Counted from the stretch's first letter, positions 15,368-24,529 are shown. The stretch is DNA of 64,000 nucleotides from Micromonospora arborensis (GCF_003205615.1 NZ_PYBV01000016.1:250171-314170); one strand, 5' to 3'. Program-made: numbers and translations. The notes: generated by a model from the sequence alone, not told the origin.

Positions 15368-17131
15368 GTGCCGCCGATGGCACAGGCGGAGTACGTCCAG
15401 GAGTCCCTCGCTGGTCTCGACCCGGCGGCGGGCGGGGTGGACCCGGCGCTGCCGCTCTACGCGACCACCTTCGTGGTGGTCGACCTGGAGACCACCGGCG
15501 GCGCGCCGGACGGCGGCGGCATCACCGAGATCGGCGCGGTCAAGGTGCGCGGTGGAGAGCAGTTGGGCGTGTTGGCCACCCTGGTCAACCCGGGGCAGCC
15601 GATCCCCCCGTTCATCACCGTGCTGACCGGGATCACCCAGGCGATGCTGGTGCCGGCGCCGCCGATCGAGCAGGTGCTGCCGAGTTTCCTGGAATTCATC
15701 ACCGATGCGGTGCTGGTGGCTCACAACGCCCCGTACGACGTGGGTTTCCTCAAGGCCGCCTGCGCGAAGCACGGCTACCGCTGGCCCAACCCCCGCGTGC
15801 TCGACACGGCGGCGCTGGCCCGCCGGGTGCTGACCCGCGACGAGGTGCCCAACCGCAAGCTGGGCACCCTCGCCGCCTACTTCCGCACCGCCACCCAACC
15901 CAACCACCGGGCCCTGGACGACGCCAAGGCCACCGTCGACGTGCTGCACGGGCTGATCGGTCGGCTCGGCGGGCACCGGGTGGACACGGTCGGCGACGCC
16001 ATCGAGTTCGCCCGGGCGGTCACCCCGACGCAGCGCCGCAAACGGCACCTGGCCGAAGGGTTGCCCAAGGTCCCCGGCGTCTACATCTTCCGGGCCGCTG
16101 ACGACCGCCCGCTCTACGTGGGCACCTCCGTCGACATCGCCACCCGGGTGCGCAGCTACTTCACCGCCGGCGAGAAGCGTGCCCGGATCTCCGAGATGCT
16201 GGGCGCGGCCGAGCGGGTCGAGGCGGTGGAGTGCGCCCACTCGTTGGAGGCGGAGGTCCGCGAGCTGCGTCTGATCGCCGCGCACGCCCCTCCGTACAAC
16301 CGCCGGTCCAAATACCCGGAGCGGATGGTCTGGCTCAAGCTCACCGACGGTCCGTACCCTCGGCTGTCGATCGTCCGCGACCTCTCCCCCACCGACACCG
16401 CCTACCTCGGGCCGTTCACGTCCCGGCGGGCCGCGGAGTTGGCCGCCGCCGGTTTCCACGACGCCGTGCCGCTGCGCCAGTGCACCCACCGGCTCTCGCT
16501 GCGCACCGTCACGCCGGCCTGCGCGCTGGCCGAGCTGGGTCGCTGCCCGGCGCCCTGCGAGCACAAGATCACCCCCGAGGAGTACGACGACAGCGCCGCC
16601 GCGCCCTTCCGCACCGCCACGGCCAGCGACCCACAACCGGTGGTGGACGCGCTGCTCGCCCGGATCGAGGTGCTCTCGGCCGACCAGCGCTACGAGGAGG
16701 CGGCGGTGGTGCGGTCCCGGCTGGCCGCGGTGCTGCGGGCCACCGCGCGGATGCAGCGGCTCGCCGCGCTGACCGGGATCGTCGAGCTGGCCGCGGCCCG
16801 ACCGGCCGCCCGGGGCGGCTGGGAGTTGGCGTTGGTGCGGCACGGTCGGCTGGCCGGTGCCGGCGTGTCCCCGCCGGGCGTCCACCCGCGGCCCACGCTG
16901 ACCGCCATCCGGGCCACCGCCGAGACGGTGTCGGGCGGGCACGGGCCGGTGCCGGCCGCCACCGCCGAGGAGTCCGAGCGGATCCTGTCGTGGTTGGAAC
17001 GACCGGAGACCCGCCTGGTCGAGATGTCCTCCGGTTGGTCCTCCCCGGTGGGTGGCGCGGGGCGGTTCCGTGACCTGCTGGCGAAGGCCGAGAACGGAGC
17101 GTCCCACCAACTCTCGACCGAACGCTCATGA
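15368..17131 (+). CDS. DEDD exonuclease fused to UvrC-like GIY-YIG nuclease
   Basis: A 587-residue fusion related to mycobacterial Rv2191 and to Cho/UvrC. An N-terminal DnaQ-like DEDDh exonuclease (about 30-200) shows VVVDLETTGG, a middle HNAPYDVGFL and NHRALDDAKATVDVL; then a GIY-YIG domain (about 235-320) with KVPGVYIFRAADDRPLYVG and YNRRSKYPE, a Cys-containing segment (CTHRLSLRTVTPACAL, CPAPC), and a UVR-like motif around RYEEAAVVRSRLAAVL. It probably nicks or trims damaged DNA. GTG 15368 is favoured by GGGGAG five bases upstream; an in-frame ATG at 15317 is the alternative start and would add 17 residues. Confidence 0.85.
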   Translation: MPPMAQAEYVQESLAGLDPAAGGVDPALPLYATTFVVVDLETTGGAPDGGGITEIGAVKVRGGEQLGVLATLVNPGQPIPPFITVLTGITQAMLVPAPPIEQVLPSFLEFITDAVLVAHNAPYDVGFLKAACAKHGYRWPNPRVLDTAALARRVLTRDEVPNRKLGTLAAYFRTATQPNHRALDDAKATVDVLHGLIGRLGGHRVDTVGDAIEFARAVTPTQRRKRHLAEGLPKVPGVYIFRAADDRPLYVGTSVDIATRVRSYFTAGEKRARISEMLGAAERVEAVECAHSLEAEVRELRLIAAHAPPYNRRSKYPERMVWLKLTDGPYPRLSIVRDLSPTDTAYLGPFTSRRAAELAAAGFHDAVPLRQCTHRLSLRTVTPACALAELGRCPAPCEHKITPEEYDDSAAAPFRTATASDPQPVVDALLARIEVLSADQRYEEAAVVRSRLAAVLRATARMQRLAALTGIVELAAARPAARGGWELALVRHGRLAGAGVSPPGVHPRPTLTAIRATAETVSGGHGPVPAATAEESERILSWLERPETRLVEMSSGWSSPVGGAGRFRDLLAKAENGASHQLSTERS

Positions 17132-17259
17132 CCAACTGACCGATCGGACTACGTCGACTCGCTTAGGCTGTTAGAGAAGTGCAGTCCTGCCCGATTAGTG
17201 GGCCTGCTCCCCGCCGCCGACCTTCGGCGATGCGGAGCCGGGGTGAGGAGGTGTCCCTC

Positions 17260-19053
17260 GTGGACGTCGACGCCGGACACGGCGCCGCCCTGGGGGGCGC
17301 CCTTCCGACACAGTCAGGTGAGCTGCCGTTCGCGCGCCGGTTACGGTCGTTGCTCAGCTGGCCGACCACCGACTCCGACCCGGTCACCCAACTGGTTCGC
17401 ACCCACCGGGGCATCCACGCCGGCACCGACCCCGCGGTGCTGCGACGTGCGTACACGATCGCGGAGAACATGCACCGCGGGCAGTTCCGCAAGAGCGGGG
17501 AACCGTACATCACCCACCCCCTCGCGGTGGCGCAGATCTGCGCGGAGCTGGGGATGGACACCACCACCCTGGTCGCGGCGCTGCTGCACGACACCGTGGA
17601 GGACACCCGCTACACCCTCCAGGCGCTCTCCGAGGACTTCGGCGGCGAGGTGGCCCACCTGGTCGACGGGGTGACCAAGTTCGACAAGGCGTTCTACGGC
17701 AAGGCCGCGGAGGCGGAGACGATCCGCAAGATGATCGTGGCGGCCGCGAAGGACGTCCGGGTGCTGATCATCAAACTGGCCGACCGGCTGCACAACATGC
17801 GCACCCTCGGGGTGCGCTCGGCGTCATCGCGGGAACGGATCGCCCGCAAGACCCAGGAGGTGCTGGTCCCGCTCTGCGACCGGCTGGGCATCCAGACCCT
17901 CAAGCGCGAGCTGGACGACGTGGTGCTGCTGCACCTGGAGCCCGACGAGCACGCCCGGCTGGCCCGGCACGTGCACGACCGGCCCGGCTGGGACAACTAC
18001 CTCAACTCGGTGGTCACCCGGGCCCGGGCCGCGTTGAAACGCAGCCGCGTCGACGCCGAGGTGAGCCCCCGCCCCCGGCACCTCTACTCGATCTGGAAGG
18101 ACACCATCGCCGGCGGCCACACCGCCCCGTACGATCTGCCCCGCATCGTGGTGGTGGTCGACGGCCCGGCCACCGACTGTTACGCCGCGCTGGGCGCGAT
18201 CCACGGCACCTGGCGACCGGTGCCCGGCCGTTTCAAGGACTTCATCGCCTCACCGAAGAACAACCTCTACCGCTCGTTGCACACCAGCATCTGCGGCCCG
18301 CAGGACCGCACGGTGGAGGTGCTGATCCGCACCCAGGAGATGCACCGCTCGGCCGAGTACGGCATCGCCGCCGGCTTCCGCTTCCCCCGTTCGGCGAGCA
18401 ACAGCGCCGAGGCCCGCGCCGAGCAGTTGGACTGGCTGCGCCGGGTGCTCGACTGGGAGCCGGACGCCGCCGACCCGGCGCAGTTCCTCGAGTCGCTGCG
18501 CTGCGACCTCGCCGAGGGCCAGATCCAGGTCTTCGCCGACGGACGGCAGGTCGTGCTGCCGGCCGGCGCCACGCCGGTCGACCTCGCGTACGAGCTGGGC
18601 AGCGACCGGGGCGACCGCTGCCTCGCCGCGCGGATCAACGGTCGACTGGCTCCGCTGAGTTCGGAGCTGGACGAGGGCGACGTGGTGGAGATCTTCACCG
18701 AGAACGACGGCGACAACGGCTTCGAGGCCGGTGTGGCGTCGCGCGGTCCCCGCCGGGAGTGGCTGACCTTCGTCAAGTCGCCGCACGCGCAGATGCAGAT
18801 CAACCGGTGGTTCGCCGAGCACACCGAGCCGGGCATCACGATCAGCGACAAGGTCCGCCTCGGTCGGGCCACCATCGGGCTCGCCCTGCGTCAGCACAAC
18901 CGAGGCCTCGCCAGTGACCTGCCGCTGCTGCGCCTCTCCGAGGAGTTGGGCTATCCCGACCTGGAGACCCTGTTGGTCGCGGTCTTCGACCGGGTGATCG
19001 AGCCAGACACCGTGGTACGCCAGCTCATCGATCTGGTCGACCATCGACAGTGA
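17260..19053 (+). CDS. Rel/Spo-type (p)ppGpp synthetase/hydrolase homologue lacking ACT domain
   Basis: A 597-residue RSH-family protein. GTG 17260 is chosen because AGGAGG (17246-17251) is eight bases upstream. The HD hydrolase domain is intact (YTIAENMHRGQFRKSGEPYITHP, catalytic HD at 110-111 in LLHDTVEDT, KLADRLHNMRTL). The synthetase domain has PRPRHLYSIWKD, GRFKDFIASPKNN, YRSLHTS and VEVLIRT, but the arginine normally found in the DLxGIRVLV strand is valine (DLPRIVVVVDG). A TGS domain follows (about 440-500), and the protein ends without the ACT/RRM domain of full-length Rel. This fits a second, RshA-like enzyme. Hydrolase activity seems safer to predict than synthesis. A -10-like TAGGCT lies at 17164-17169. 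Confidence 0.85.
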   Translation: MDVDAGHGAALGGALPTQSGELPFARRLRSLLSWPTTDSDPVTQLVRTHRGIHAGTDPAVLRRAYTIAENMHRGQFRKSGEPYITHPLAVAQICAELGMDTTTLVAALLHDTVEDTRYTLQALSEDFGGEVAHLVDGVTKFDKAFYGKAAEAETIRKMIVAAAKDVRVLIIKLADRLHNMRTLGVRSASSRERIARKTQEVLVPLCDRLGIQTLKRELDDVVLLHLEPDEHARLARHVHDRPGWDNYLNSVVTRARAALKRSRVDAEVSPRPRHLYSIWKDTIAGGHTAPYDLPRIVVVVDGPATDCYAALGAIHGTWRPVPGRFKDFIASPKNNLYRSLHTSICGPQDRTVEVLIRTQEMHRSAEYGIAAGFRFPRSASNSAEARAEQLDWLRRVLDWEPDAADPAQFLESLRCDLAEGQIQVFADGRQVVLPAGATPVDLAYELGSDRGDRCLAARINGRLAPLSSELDEGDVVEIFTENDGDNGFEAGVASRGPRREWLTFVKSPHAQMQINRWFAEHTEPGITISDKVRLGRATIGLALRQHNRGLASDLPLLRLSEELGYPDLETLLVAVFDRVIEPDTVVRQLIDLVDHRQ

Positions 19054-19094
19054 GCCGGCGGGCCCCAGCGCGTCCGAAGGACATTCGTGACCAC

Positions 19095-19100
19095 TAGCCT
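19095..19100 (+). promoter_or_regulatory. -10 box of leaderless promoter for Nudix operon
   Basis: TAGCCT is six bases before the ATG at 19107 with GGGGTC between, implying transcription starts at or beside the start codon. It would drive the overlapping Nudix, nucleotidyltransferase and Lrp-like genes. Confidence 0.6.
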
Positions 19101-19106
19101 GGGGTC

Positions 19107-19649
19107 ATGATCCCCCGCTCCCGCGCCACCGGTCGGGCCCTGTTCTACCAGGCCTTCTATCGCCTGCCGCTGCCGGTGCGGCGACGCCTGGTTCGGCTGG
19201 CCGTGCCCAAGTACATCGTCGGGGCGGTCACCCTGGTCCGCGACTCCGAGGCGACGGGCGCGGGCCGGTTGCTGATGCTGCGCCAGCCACCCGGCAAGGG
19301 CTGGTCACTCCCCGCCGGCCTGCTGGACCGCGGCGAGGCCCCGGTGGTCGGCGCGGCCCGCGAGCTGTTCGAGGAATCCGGCATCCGGCTCCCCCCGTCC
19401 CGGCTACGTCCGGCGGTGCCGAACGCGATCGTGCACGCCAAGGGCTGGGTGGACACGGTCTTCGAGACGGAGGTGCCGGCGTCCACCACCGAGCTGGCCG
19501 TCGACGGCGCGGAGGTCTTCGAGGCCGCGTGGCATCCCCTGGACGACCTGCCCAAGCTGACCTGGCCGACCGCCCGGCTGCTCGCCTACTACGACATCGG
19601 GCCGCTGGCGGGGCAGTTCCCGCCACCGGTCCCCGACGACCTGCCATGA
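19107..19649 (+). CDS. Nudix hydrolase
   Basis: A 180-residue NTP or sugar-nucleotide pyrophosphohydrolase. The complete Nudix box (G-x5-E-x7-REUxEExGU) is visible as GLLDRGEAPVVGAARELFEESGI at about residues 71-93, so metal binding and catalysis should be intact. The N-terminal 35 residues are basic and amphipathic (FYRLPLPVRRRLVRLAVPKY), possibly membrane associated. The stop overlaps the next start (ATGA). The coupling to a sugar nucleotidyltransferase suggests control of a sugar nucleotide or dNTP pool, but the substrate cannot be assigned. Confidence 0.9.
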   Translation: MIPRSRATGRALFYQAFYRLPLPVRRRLVRLAVPKYIVGAVTLVRDSEATGAGRLLMLRQPPGKGWSLPAGLLDRGEAPVVGAARELFEESGIRLPPSRLRPAVPNAIVHAKGWVDTVFETEVPASTTELAVDGAEVFEAAWHPLDDLPKLTWPTARLLAYYDIGPLAGQFPPPVPDDLP

Positions 19650-20584
19650 CCGGCATGGTCGGCGGGCCGACGGAGCTGTGCGCGGTGGTGCTCGCCGCCG
19701 GCGAGGGCACCCGGTTGCGCCCGCTCACCGAACGGGTGCCCAAGGCGCTCTGCCCGGTGGGCAACGTGCCACTGCTGGACCGGGCGTTGGCCCGGCTGGC
19801 GGGGCTGGGCCTGGCCGGTCCTGCCCGGGTCGCGGTGAACGCCTGCTACCTCGGCGATCAGGTGGTCACGCACGTGGGCGACCGCGCGCACCTGTCCGTC
19901 GAGCCGGGCGACCCGCTGGGCACCGCGGGTGGGGTGGCCAACCTGCGGGACTGGATCGACGGGCGGCCGGTGCTGGTCGGCAACGCCGACGCGTACCTCG
20001 CCGACCCGGCGACACCGCCGGGCCCGGACGTGGCCGCGCTGCTCGACGGGTGGGACGGCCACACCGTGCGCCTACTCGGCCAGCCCGCCGCGGACCCGGC
20101 GGCACCGGGCACCTTCGCCGGGCACTCCTTCACCGGTTTCTCTCTGCTGCCCTGGCGGTTCGTCCGCGATCTGCGGGTCGTCCAGTCCGACCTGGTCCAC
20201 GCCGTGTGGCGCCCGGCGGAGTCGGTGGGCGCTCTGGAGGTGGTGCCCTACCCGGGCACCTTCTACGACACCGGCACCCCGGCCGACTACCTGGCGGCCA
20301 ACCTGCACGCCGCGGCCGGCGGTTCCCTCGTCGACCCGTCCGCCGTGGTGACCGGTCGCTGTGTGGAGTCGGTGGTCGGCGCGGGCGCTCGGGTGCACGG
20401 CGACGTGGAGCGCACCGTGCTCTGGCCGGGCGCGACGGTGCACGAGGGCGAGCGGCTGCGCGACGCGATCCGGGCCGGCGACAACCTGACCGTGCCGGTC
20501 ACCTGTCCACCACCCTCGGCCTCGACCGGGCGGAAAACATCTAGCATGGGCGACGACGCCGACGAACGGAGAAATGTCCCGTGA
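19646..20584 (+). CDS. Sugar-1-phosphate nucleotidyltransferase-like protein
   Basis: A 312-residue NTP_transferase-family protein. The N-terminus has the nucleotide-binding signature VVLAAGEGTRLRPLTERVPKALCPVGN (about 15-41; motif GxGTRxRPLT and the following lysine), and the central part has the metal-site segment VGNADAYL and PGTFYDTGTPADYLAANL. The last 50 residues contain hexapeptide-like left-handed helix turns (VVTGRCVESVVGAGARVHGDVERTVLWPGATV). This fits mannose-1-phosphate guanylyltransferase or glucose-1-phosphate thymidylyltransferase relatives. It overlaps Nudix upstream and the Lrp-like gene downstream by four bases each. The exact sugar and nucleotide are not resolved. Confidence 0.83.
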   Translation: MTGMVGGPTELCAVVLAAGEGTRLRPLTERVPKALCPVGNVPLLDRALARLAGLGLAGPARVAVNACYLGDQVVTHVGDRAHLSVEPGDPLGTAGGVANLRDWIDGRPVLVGNADAYLADPATPPGPDVAALLDGWDGHTVRLLGQPAADPAAPGTFAGHSFTGFSLLPWRFVRDLRVVQSDLVHAVWRPAESVGALEVVPYPGTFYDTGTPADYLAANLHAAAGGSLVDPSAVVTGRCVESVVGAGARVHGDVERTVLWPGATVHEGERLRDAIRAGDNLTVPVTCPPPSASTGRKTSSMGDDADERRNVP

Positions 20585-20868
20585 TCACCGCCATCGTGCT
20601 GATCGACTGCGCCACCGACGCGATCCCCGAGGTTGCCGAGACCCTGGCCAACCTTTCCGGTGTCAGTGAGGTCTACTCGGTGGCCGGGCACGTCGACCTC
20701 ATCGCCATCGTCCGGGTCCGCGAGTTCGACCAGATCGCCCAGGTCATCGCCGGCAGCATCTCCAAGGTGCCGGGTGTGCTCAACACCGAGTCGCACATCG
20801 CGTTCCGGGCGTACTCCCAGCACGACCTGGAAGAGGCGTTCGCGATCGGCCTGTCCAGCGCCGACTGA
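20581..20868 (+). CDS. Stand-alone Lrp/AsnC ligand-binding (RAM) domain protein
   Basis: A 95-residue protein that is only the alpha-beta RAM domain of Lrp/AsnC regulators, without the N-terminal helix-turn-helix. It shows ITAIVLIDCA, a central VYSVAGHVDLIAIVRV with the conserved Gly and Asp, and the C-terminal VPGVLNTESHIAFRAY. Such proteins oligomerise and may bind amino acids or act on full-length regulators. Translation is coupled to the nucleotidyltransferase (GTGA overlap); GGAGA lies about eight bases upstream, and a possible -10 TAGCAT at 20542-20547 may give it an additional promoter. A strong hairpin follows. Confidence 0.88.
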   Translation: MITAIVLIDCATDAIPEVAETLANLSGVSEVYSVAGHVDLIAIVRVREFDQIAQVIAGSISKVPGVLNTESHIAFRAYSQHDLEEAFAIGLSSAD

Positions 20869-20884
20869 CCCGCGCACGCAGGGC

Positions 20885-20914
20885 GGCCGGTCCACCCGCG
20901 CGGGTGGACCGGCC
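20885..20914. terminator. Bidirectional terminator, 15-bp perfect arms
   Basis: GGCCGGTCCACCCGC is followed immediately by its exact reverse complement, between the convergent Lrp-like gene (ends 20868) and the DUF4142 gene (ends 20931). The symmetry extends a few bases outward with mismatches. Confidence 0.8.
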
Positions 20915-20930
20915 GTCTGCTGTCGCTACG

Positions 20931-21620
20931 TCAGCTCTCGCTGGGAGCCGGCGTTTCGGTGGTGCCGCCGCCCGGAGCCGGGGACTCGGTGTTGCCACCC
21001 GGAGCCGGCGACTCGGTGCCGATGCCGCCCGGAGCCGGCGACTCAGTGCCGGTGCCACCCGGGCTGGGCGTACCGCTGGCGCTGGTCTGCGGAACCGGGA
21101 TGCCCAGCTTGTTGGCGAGCTGCACCAGCTCGTCGTAGTGGGCCTGCAGCGTCGGCAGCGCGGTCTGCGCCAACTGGACCACCGACTGCTCGGAGCCCTG
21201 CGAGATCTCCGTCTGGGTGGCCTGGATGGCCTGGACGTGGCCAGCCAGCTCACTGGTCACCCAGAGCCGGTCGAACTCCGCACCGCTGGCGTTGTTCAAC
21301 TTGTCGATGACCGTCTGCTGATCGGCGCTCGGCTCGTTCGGCAGCTCCACCCCGAGCTGGGACGCGGTCTGCTGGACCGTCTGGTCCAGCTGGGTGTGGT
21401 CGGTCTTCAGCATCGCGCCCAGGTCCTTGACCCCCTGGTCCTGACCCTTCTGCTGGGCCAGGTCACCGGCGGTGATCTCGAACAGGTTGACCTGGTGTAT
21501 GGCCTGCAGGTACTGGGTGTCCTGCGTCGACGGCTGTGCCGCGGCCTGCGCGGCCGCAGCCGGCGCGACCCCGACCAGTACCAGTGCGGCCAACAGGCCG
21601 AGGCGTTTGATACCCAACAT
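20931..21620 (-). CDS. Exported DUF4142 protein with Pro/Gly/Glu repeat tail
   Basis: A 229-residue secreted protein. The ATG at 21620 follows an AGGGGGGA site by a few bases. Residues 1-27 form a Sec signal peptide (MLGIKRLGLLAALVLVGVAP then AAAAQA, cleavage probably after AQA). The DUF4142 helical domain spans about 32-175 (QDTQYLQAIHQVNLFEITAGDLA, VKDLGAMLKTDHTQLDQ, ALPTLQAHYDELVQLANKLG). The last 45 residues are near-perfect repeats of an ESPAPGG unit encoded by about 30-base DNA repeats (20955-21062). Function unknown; members are ferritin-like in predicted fold. The tail is probably wall-spanning or disordered. Confidence 0.87.
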   Translation of the reverse strand: MLGIKRLGLLAALVLVGVAPAAAAQAAAQPSTQDTQYLQAIHQVNLFEITAGDLAQQKGQDQGVKDLGAMLKTDHTQLDQTVQQTASQLGVELPNEPSADQQTVIDKLNNASGAEFDRLWVTSELAGHVQAIQATQTEISQGSEQSVVQLAQTALPTLQAHYDELVQLANKLGIPVPQTSASGTPSPGGTGTESPAPGGIGTESPAPGGNTESPAPGGGTTETPAPSES

Positions 21621-21759
21621 GCTTCCCCCCCTTGAGACGTTGGACCGCACGGTTACCCGACTCACCGGGGTTATTCCTGCGATCGCCTGTCGCGCGGGGT
21701 CGACCGGTCCCGCCGTGGCAGTCCGACTCCGACTCGGATGGGCGGCGGGTGCGAATACG

Positions 21760-21794
21760 ACGTGGCGCCCGCCGGAATCCGGCGGGCGCCACGT
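21760..21794. terminator. Terminator after qcrB, 17-bp perfect arms
   Basis: ACGTGGCGCCCGCCGGA and its exact complement are separated by one base, giving a hairpin with a small effective loop. It lies 18 bases past the stop of qcrB (minus strand) and ends the qcrCAB transcription unit. Confidence 0.8.
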
Positions 21795-21812
21795 AACGGT
21801 GCGTTCGGGGGG

Positions 21813-23444
21813 TCAGCGGCGGCTCTCGCCGCTGCCGATCTCCTCGCGCTCAGGCCGGGCCTCGACCGGCGGGTGCCCCGGCGAGACCGGCGCCTCGACC
21901 GGCTTCTCGATCGGGTAGAAGAAGCCCCGGATGGCCGGGCCGAGGGCCCCGAGCCGGTTCATCTTCTTCGGCACGACCCAGCCGACGTACTCCAGCTCAC
22001 CGTGACCGTCCGCGTGCCCGTTCGACGCGCTGAGAGGCTGGTGCACCTCGACGAACCGGCCGTCCGGCAGGCGCCGGATGATGCCGGTCTCCACGCCGTG
22101 CGCGAGCACCTCCCGGTCGTGCTGCTGCAGACCCAGGCAGAGCCGGTACGTGACGTAGTACGCGATCGGCGGGACCAACAGCAGACCGATCCGGCCGGCC
22201 CAGGTCATCGCGTTCAAGCTGATCTGGAACTTGTCGGCGATCACGTCGTTGGCGCCGGAGAGCGTCAGCACGAGGTAGAAAGCGACGGCCATGGCGCCGA
22301 CCGCGGTCCGGGCCGGAACATCGCGGGGACGCTGGAGCAGGTTGTGGCTCTTGCGGTCCTTGAGGTGCCGGGCTTCCAGGAACGGGTACATCGTCGACAA
22401 GCCCACCAGGATGCCGGGCAGCACGACCGTCGGCCAGAACAGCGGCGGAATGACGTACCCGTCACCGAGCGGAATGTTGATCTCCCACGCCGGCATGAGT
22501 CGGGTCGACCCGTCGAGGAACATGACGTACCAGTCGGGCTGGCTGGCGGCCGAGACCACCCACGCCTCGTACGGGCCGAACAGCCAGATCGGGTTGATCT
22601 GGAACAGACCGCCCATCAGCGCGATGACGCCGAAGACGACCATGAAGAAGCCACCCTGCTTCAGCGCGTACCGCGGGAACATCCGCTCGCCGACCACGTT
22701 GCCGTTGGTCCGGCCGGGGCCGGGCCACTGGGTGTGCTTCTGCTTGAAGACCAGGCCCAGGTGGACACTGATCAGGGCGACCAGCAGACCCGGGATGAGC
22801 AGCACGTGGGCGATGAACATCCGGCTGATGATCATCACGCCCGGGAACTCGCCACCGAAGATCGACGAGGTGACCCAGGAGCCGATCACCGGGATGGACA
22901 GCATGATCGCCGAAGCGATCCGCAGGCCGGTGCCGGACAGGCCGTCGTCCGGCAGGCCGTAGCCGGTGAAGCCGGCCAGGAAGCCGACCCAGAACAGCAG
23001 CGAACCGATGATCCAGTTGGTCTCGCGCGGCTTGCGGAAGGCACCGGTGAAGAAGACCCGCAGCATGTGCACGACGATCGCGGCCATGAACAGCAGCGCC
23101 GCCCAGTGGTGCATCTGCCGCATCACCAGACCACCCCGGACGTCGAACGAGAGGTCCAGGCTGGAGGCGTACGCGGCGGACATCGGCGTGCCCTGCAACG
23201 GCGCGTAGCTGCCGTCGTAGACCACCTCGGTCATCGCCGGCTCGTAGAACAGGGTCAGGAACACACCGGTCAGCAGCAGCACGACGAACGAGAACAGCGC
23301 GATCTCGCCGAGCAGGAAGGACCAGTGGTCCGGGAAGACCTTGTTCAGCAGTTTGCGCAGCGGGGTGGCCACCTGGAAGCGGTCGTCCACTCCCACCGCG
23401 GCCTTGCCCGGCGTCGCCGCAAGGTCAAACTTTCGACGCTTCAT
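21813..23444 (-). CDS. qcrB: Cytochrome bc1 complex cytochrome b subunit
   Basis: The 543-residue integral membrane subunit that oxidises menaquinol and carries both b hemes. Eight or more transmembrane helices are visible; heme-ligand histidines lie in RQMHHWAALLFM and in HVLLIPGLL/IAHV segments; the Qo-site signature appears as PDWY (about 300) where the canonical sequence is PEW-like. The C-terminal extension of about 120 residues beyond a mitochondrial-type cytochrome b, ending in charged residues, is typical of actinobacterial QcrB. Its start overlaps the qcrA stop by four bases. It works in the bcc-aa3 supercomplex with qcrA, qcrC and the cta genes. Confidence 0.95.
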   Translation of the reverse strand: MKRRKFDLAATPGKAAVGVDDRFQVATPLRKLLNKVFPDHWSFLLGEIALFSFVVLLLTGVFLTLFYEPAMTEVVYDGSYAPLQGTPMSAAYASSLDLSFDVRGGLVMRQMHHWAALLFMAAIVVHMLRVFFTGAFRKPRETNWIIGSLLFWVGFLAGFTGYGLPDDGLSGTGLRIASAIMLSIPVIGSWVTSSIFGGEFPGVMIISRMFIAHVLLIPGLLVALISVHLGLVFKQKHTQWPGPGRTNGNVVGERMFPRYALKQGGFFMVVFGVIALMGGLFQINPIWLFGPYEAWVVSAASQPDWYVMFLDGSTRLMPAWEINIPLGDGYVIPPLFWPTVVLPGILVGLSTMYPFLEARHLKDRKSHNLLQRPRDVPARTAVGAMAVAFYLVLTLSGANDVIADKFQISLNAMTWAGRIGLLLVPPIAYYVTYRLCLGLQQHDREVLAHGVETGIIRRLPDGRFVEVHQPLSASNGHADGHGELEYVGWVVPKKMNRLGALGPAIRGFFYPIEKPVEAPVSPGHPPVEARPEREEIGSGESRR

Positions 23445-24529
23445 GGCCGCTCCCAGAAATCAGGCCCGACGGTCTCGGTGTAGTCGGACTTCGCCACGAA
23501 GAAACCCTCGGAGTCCACCTCGATCGGCAACTGCGGCAGCCGCCGGCTGGCGGGGCCGAAGACGGGCCGGGCGTTGTCAGTGATCTTGAACTGGGACTGG
23601 TGGCACGGGCAGAGCAGCCGGTTGGTCTGCTGCTCGTACAGGCTGGCCGGGCACCCTGCGTGGGTGCAGACCTTGGAGAACGCCGCGTAGTTGCCCCACA
23701 TGTAGTCGCCGTGGCCGATCCGTTCGTTGGCCCGGCGCGACTCCTGCGCGTCGGAGTCCCGAAGGTGGATCAGCAGCGTCGGCGAGTCGGCATGCCTGTT
23801 GCTCACGCCGTGCTCGATGCCCGGGAAGACGGTCAGCTGACCACCGACGCTGACGTCCGCGGGGCGGACCGGCCGGCCGTCCTCGCGGACGAGGCGGATC
23901 GGCTCGCCGCCCTCGGCCGTGGCGAACCCGGTCGTGAACATCTGGTTGTTCTTGTGCGGCTGGGAGATCAGACCACCGACCAGCGGCGCCGCGAGGACCG
24001 CGCCGACCGGCGCGAGACCGGCCAGCAGCGAGATGCCCAGCAGCGGGCGACGCTTCACACCCAGCTCGTCCGCCAAGTAGAGCATGGTCTGGCCGGTGAT
24101 GGTGCGACCGTCGGCGTCCACGACGCCCTCGTGCCGGTCCTGGATCGAGACCTCCTTGGGCAGCAACTTCTTGCCCCAGGTCAGGATGCCGAAGCCGACG
24201 GCGAGCAGCGCCACGCCGAGGGTGAAGCCCAACAGCGGGGTGTAGAACTTGTCGCCGCCACGGCCCGGCTCGTACTGCCACGGCCACCAGATGTAGATGG
24301 CCAGGAAGGCGGTCGCGGCCAGTCCGGTGATCAGGAAGAGCCCGGCCACCACACGGGCCAGCCGACGCTCCGCCTTGGTACCGGGCAGCACCTGCGGCTC
24401 GTAGTGGACGATCTCGATGTCGTCCCGACGCGCGCCCTCACGAACGATGTCGAACCGGGTCAGCTTGGGGTCGTTCACGTCGAGCGGCTCCCGGCCCTGC
24501 GGGGCCTGGTGCTCGGTGTGGGTGCTCAT
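23441..24529 (-). CDS. qcrA: Cytochrome bc1 complex Rieske iron-sulfur subunit
   Basis: The 362-residue Rieske protein transfers electrons from menaquinol to the diheme cytochrome cc. Three transmembrane segments (about 59-81, 98-118 and 162-186) precede the Rieske domain, the actinobacterial arrangement. The 2Fe-2S ligands are in CTHAGC and CPCHQSQF (about 288-325). A further histidine-containing linker is seen before the domain. It starts at ATG 24529, 64 bases after qcrC, and overlaps qcrB. Redox partner is encoded next door; no separate promoter is obvious in the qcrC-qcrA gap. Confidence 0.95.
   Translation of the reverse strand: MSTHTEHQAPQGREPLDVNDPKLTRFDIVREGARRDDIEIVHYEPQVLPGTKAERRLARVVAGLFLITGLAATAFLAIYIWWPWQYEPGRGGDKFYTPLLGFTLGVALLAVGFGILTWGKKLLPKEVSIQDRHEGVVDADGRTITGQTMLYLADELGVKRRPLLGISLLAGLAPVGAVLAAPLVGGLISQPHKNNQMFTTGFATAEGGEPIRLVREDGRPVRPADVSVGGQLTVFPGIEHGVSNRHADSPTLLIHLRDSDAQESRRANERIGHGDYMWGNYAAFSKVCTHAGCPASLYEQQTNRLLCPCHQSQFKITDNARPVFGPASRRLPQLPIEVDSEGFFVAKSDYTETVGPDFWERP

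Noticed and set aside
14855..17110. A 751-codon minus-strand frame opposite the DEDD/GIY-YIG gene
   Set aside because: A shadow of the real gene caused by GC-rich third positions; no conserved motif.
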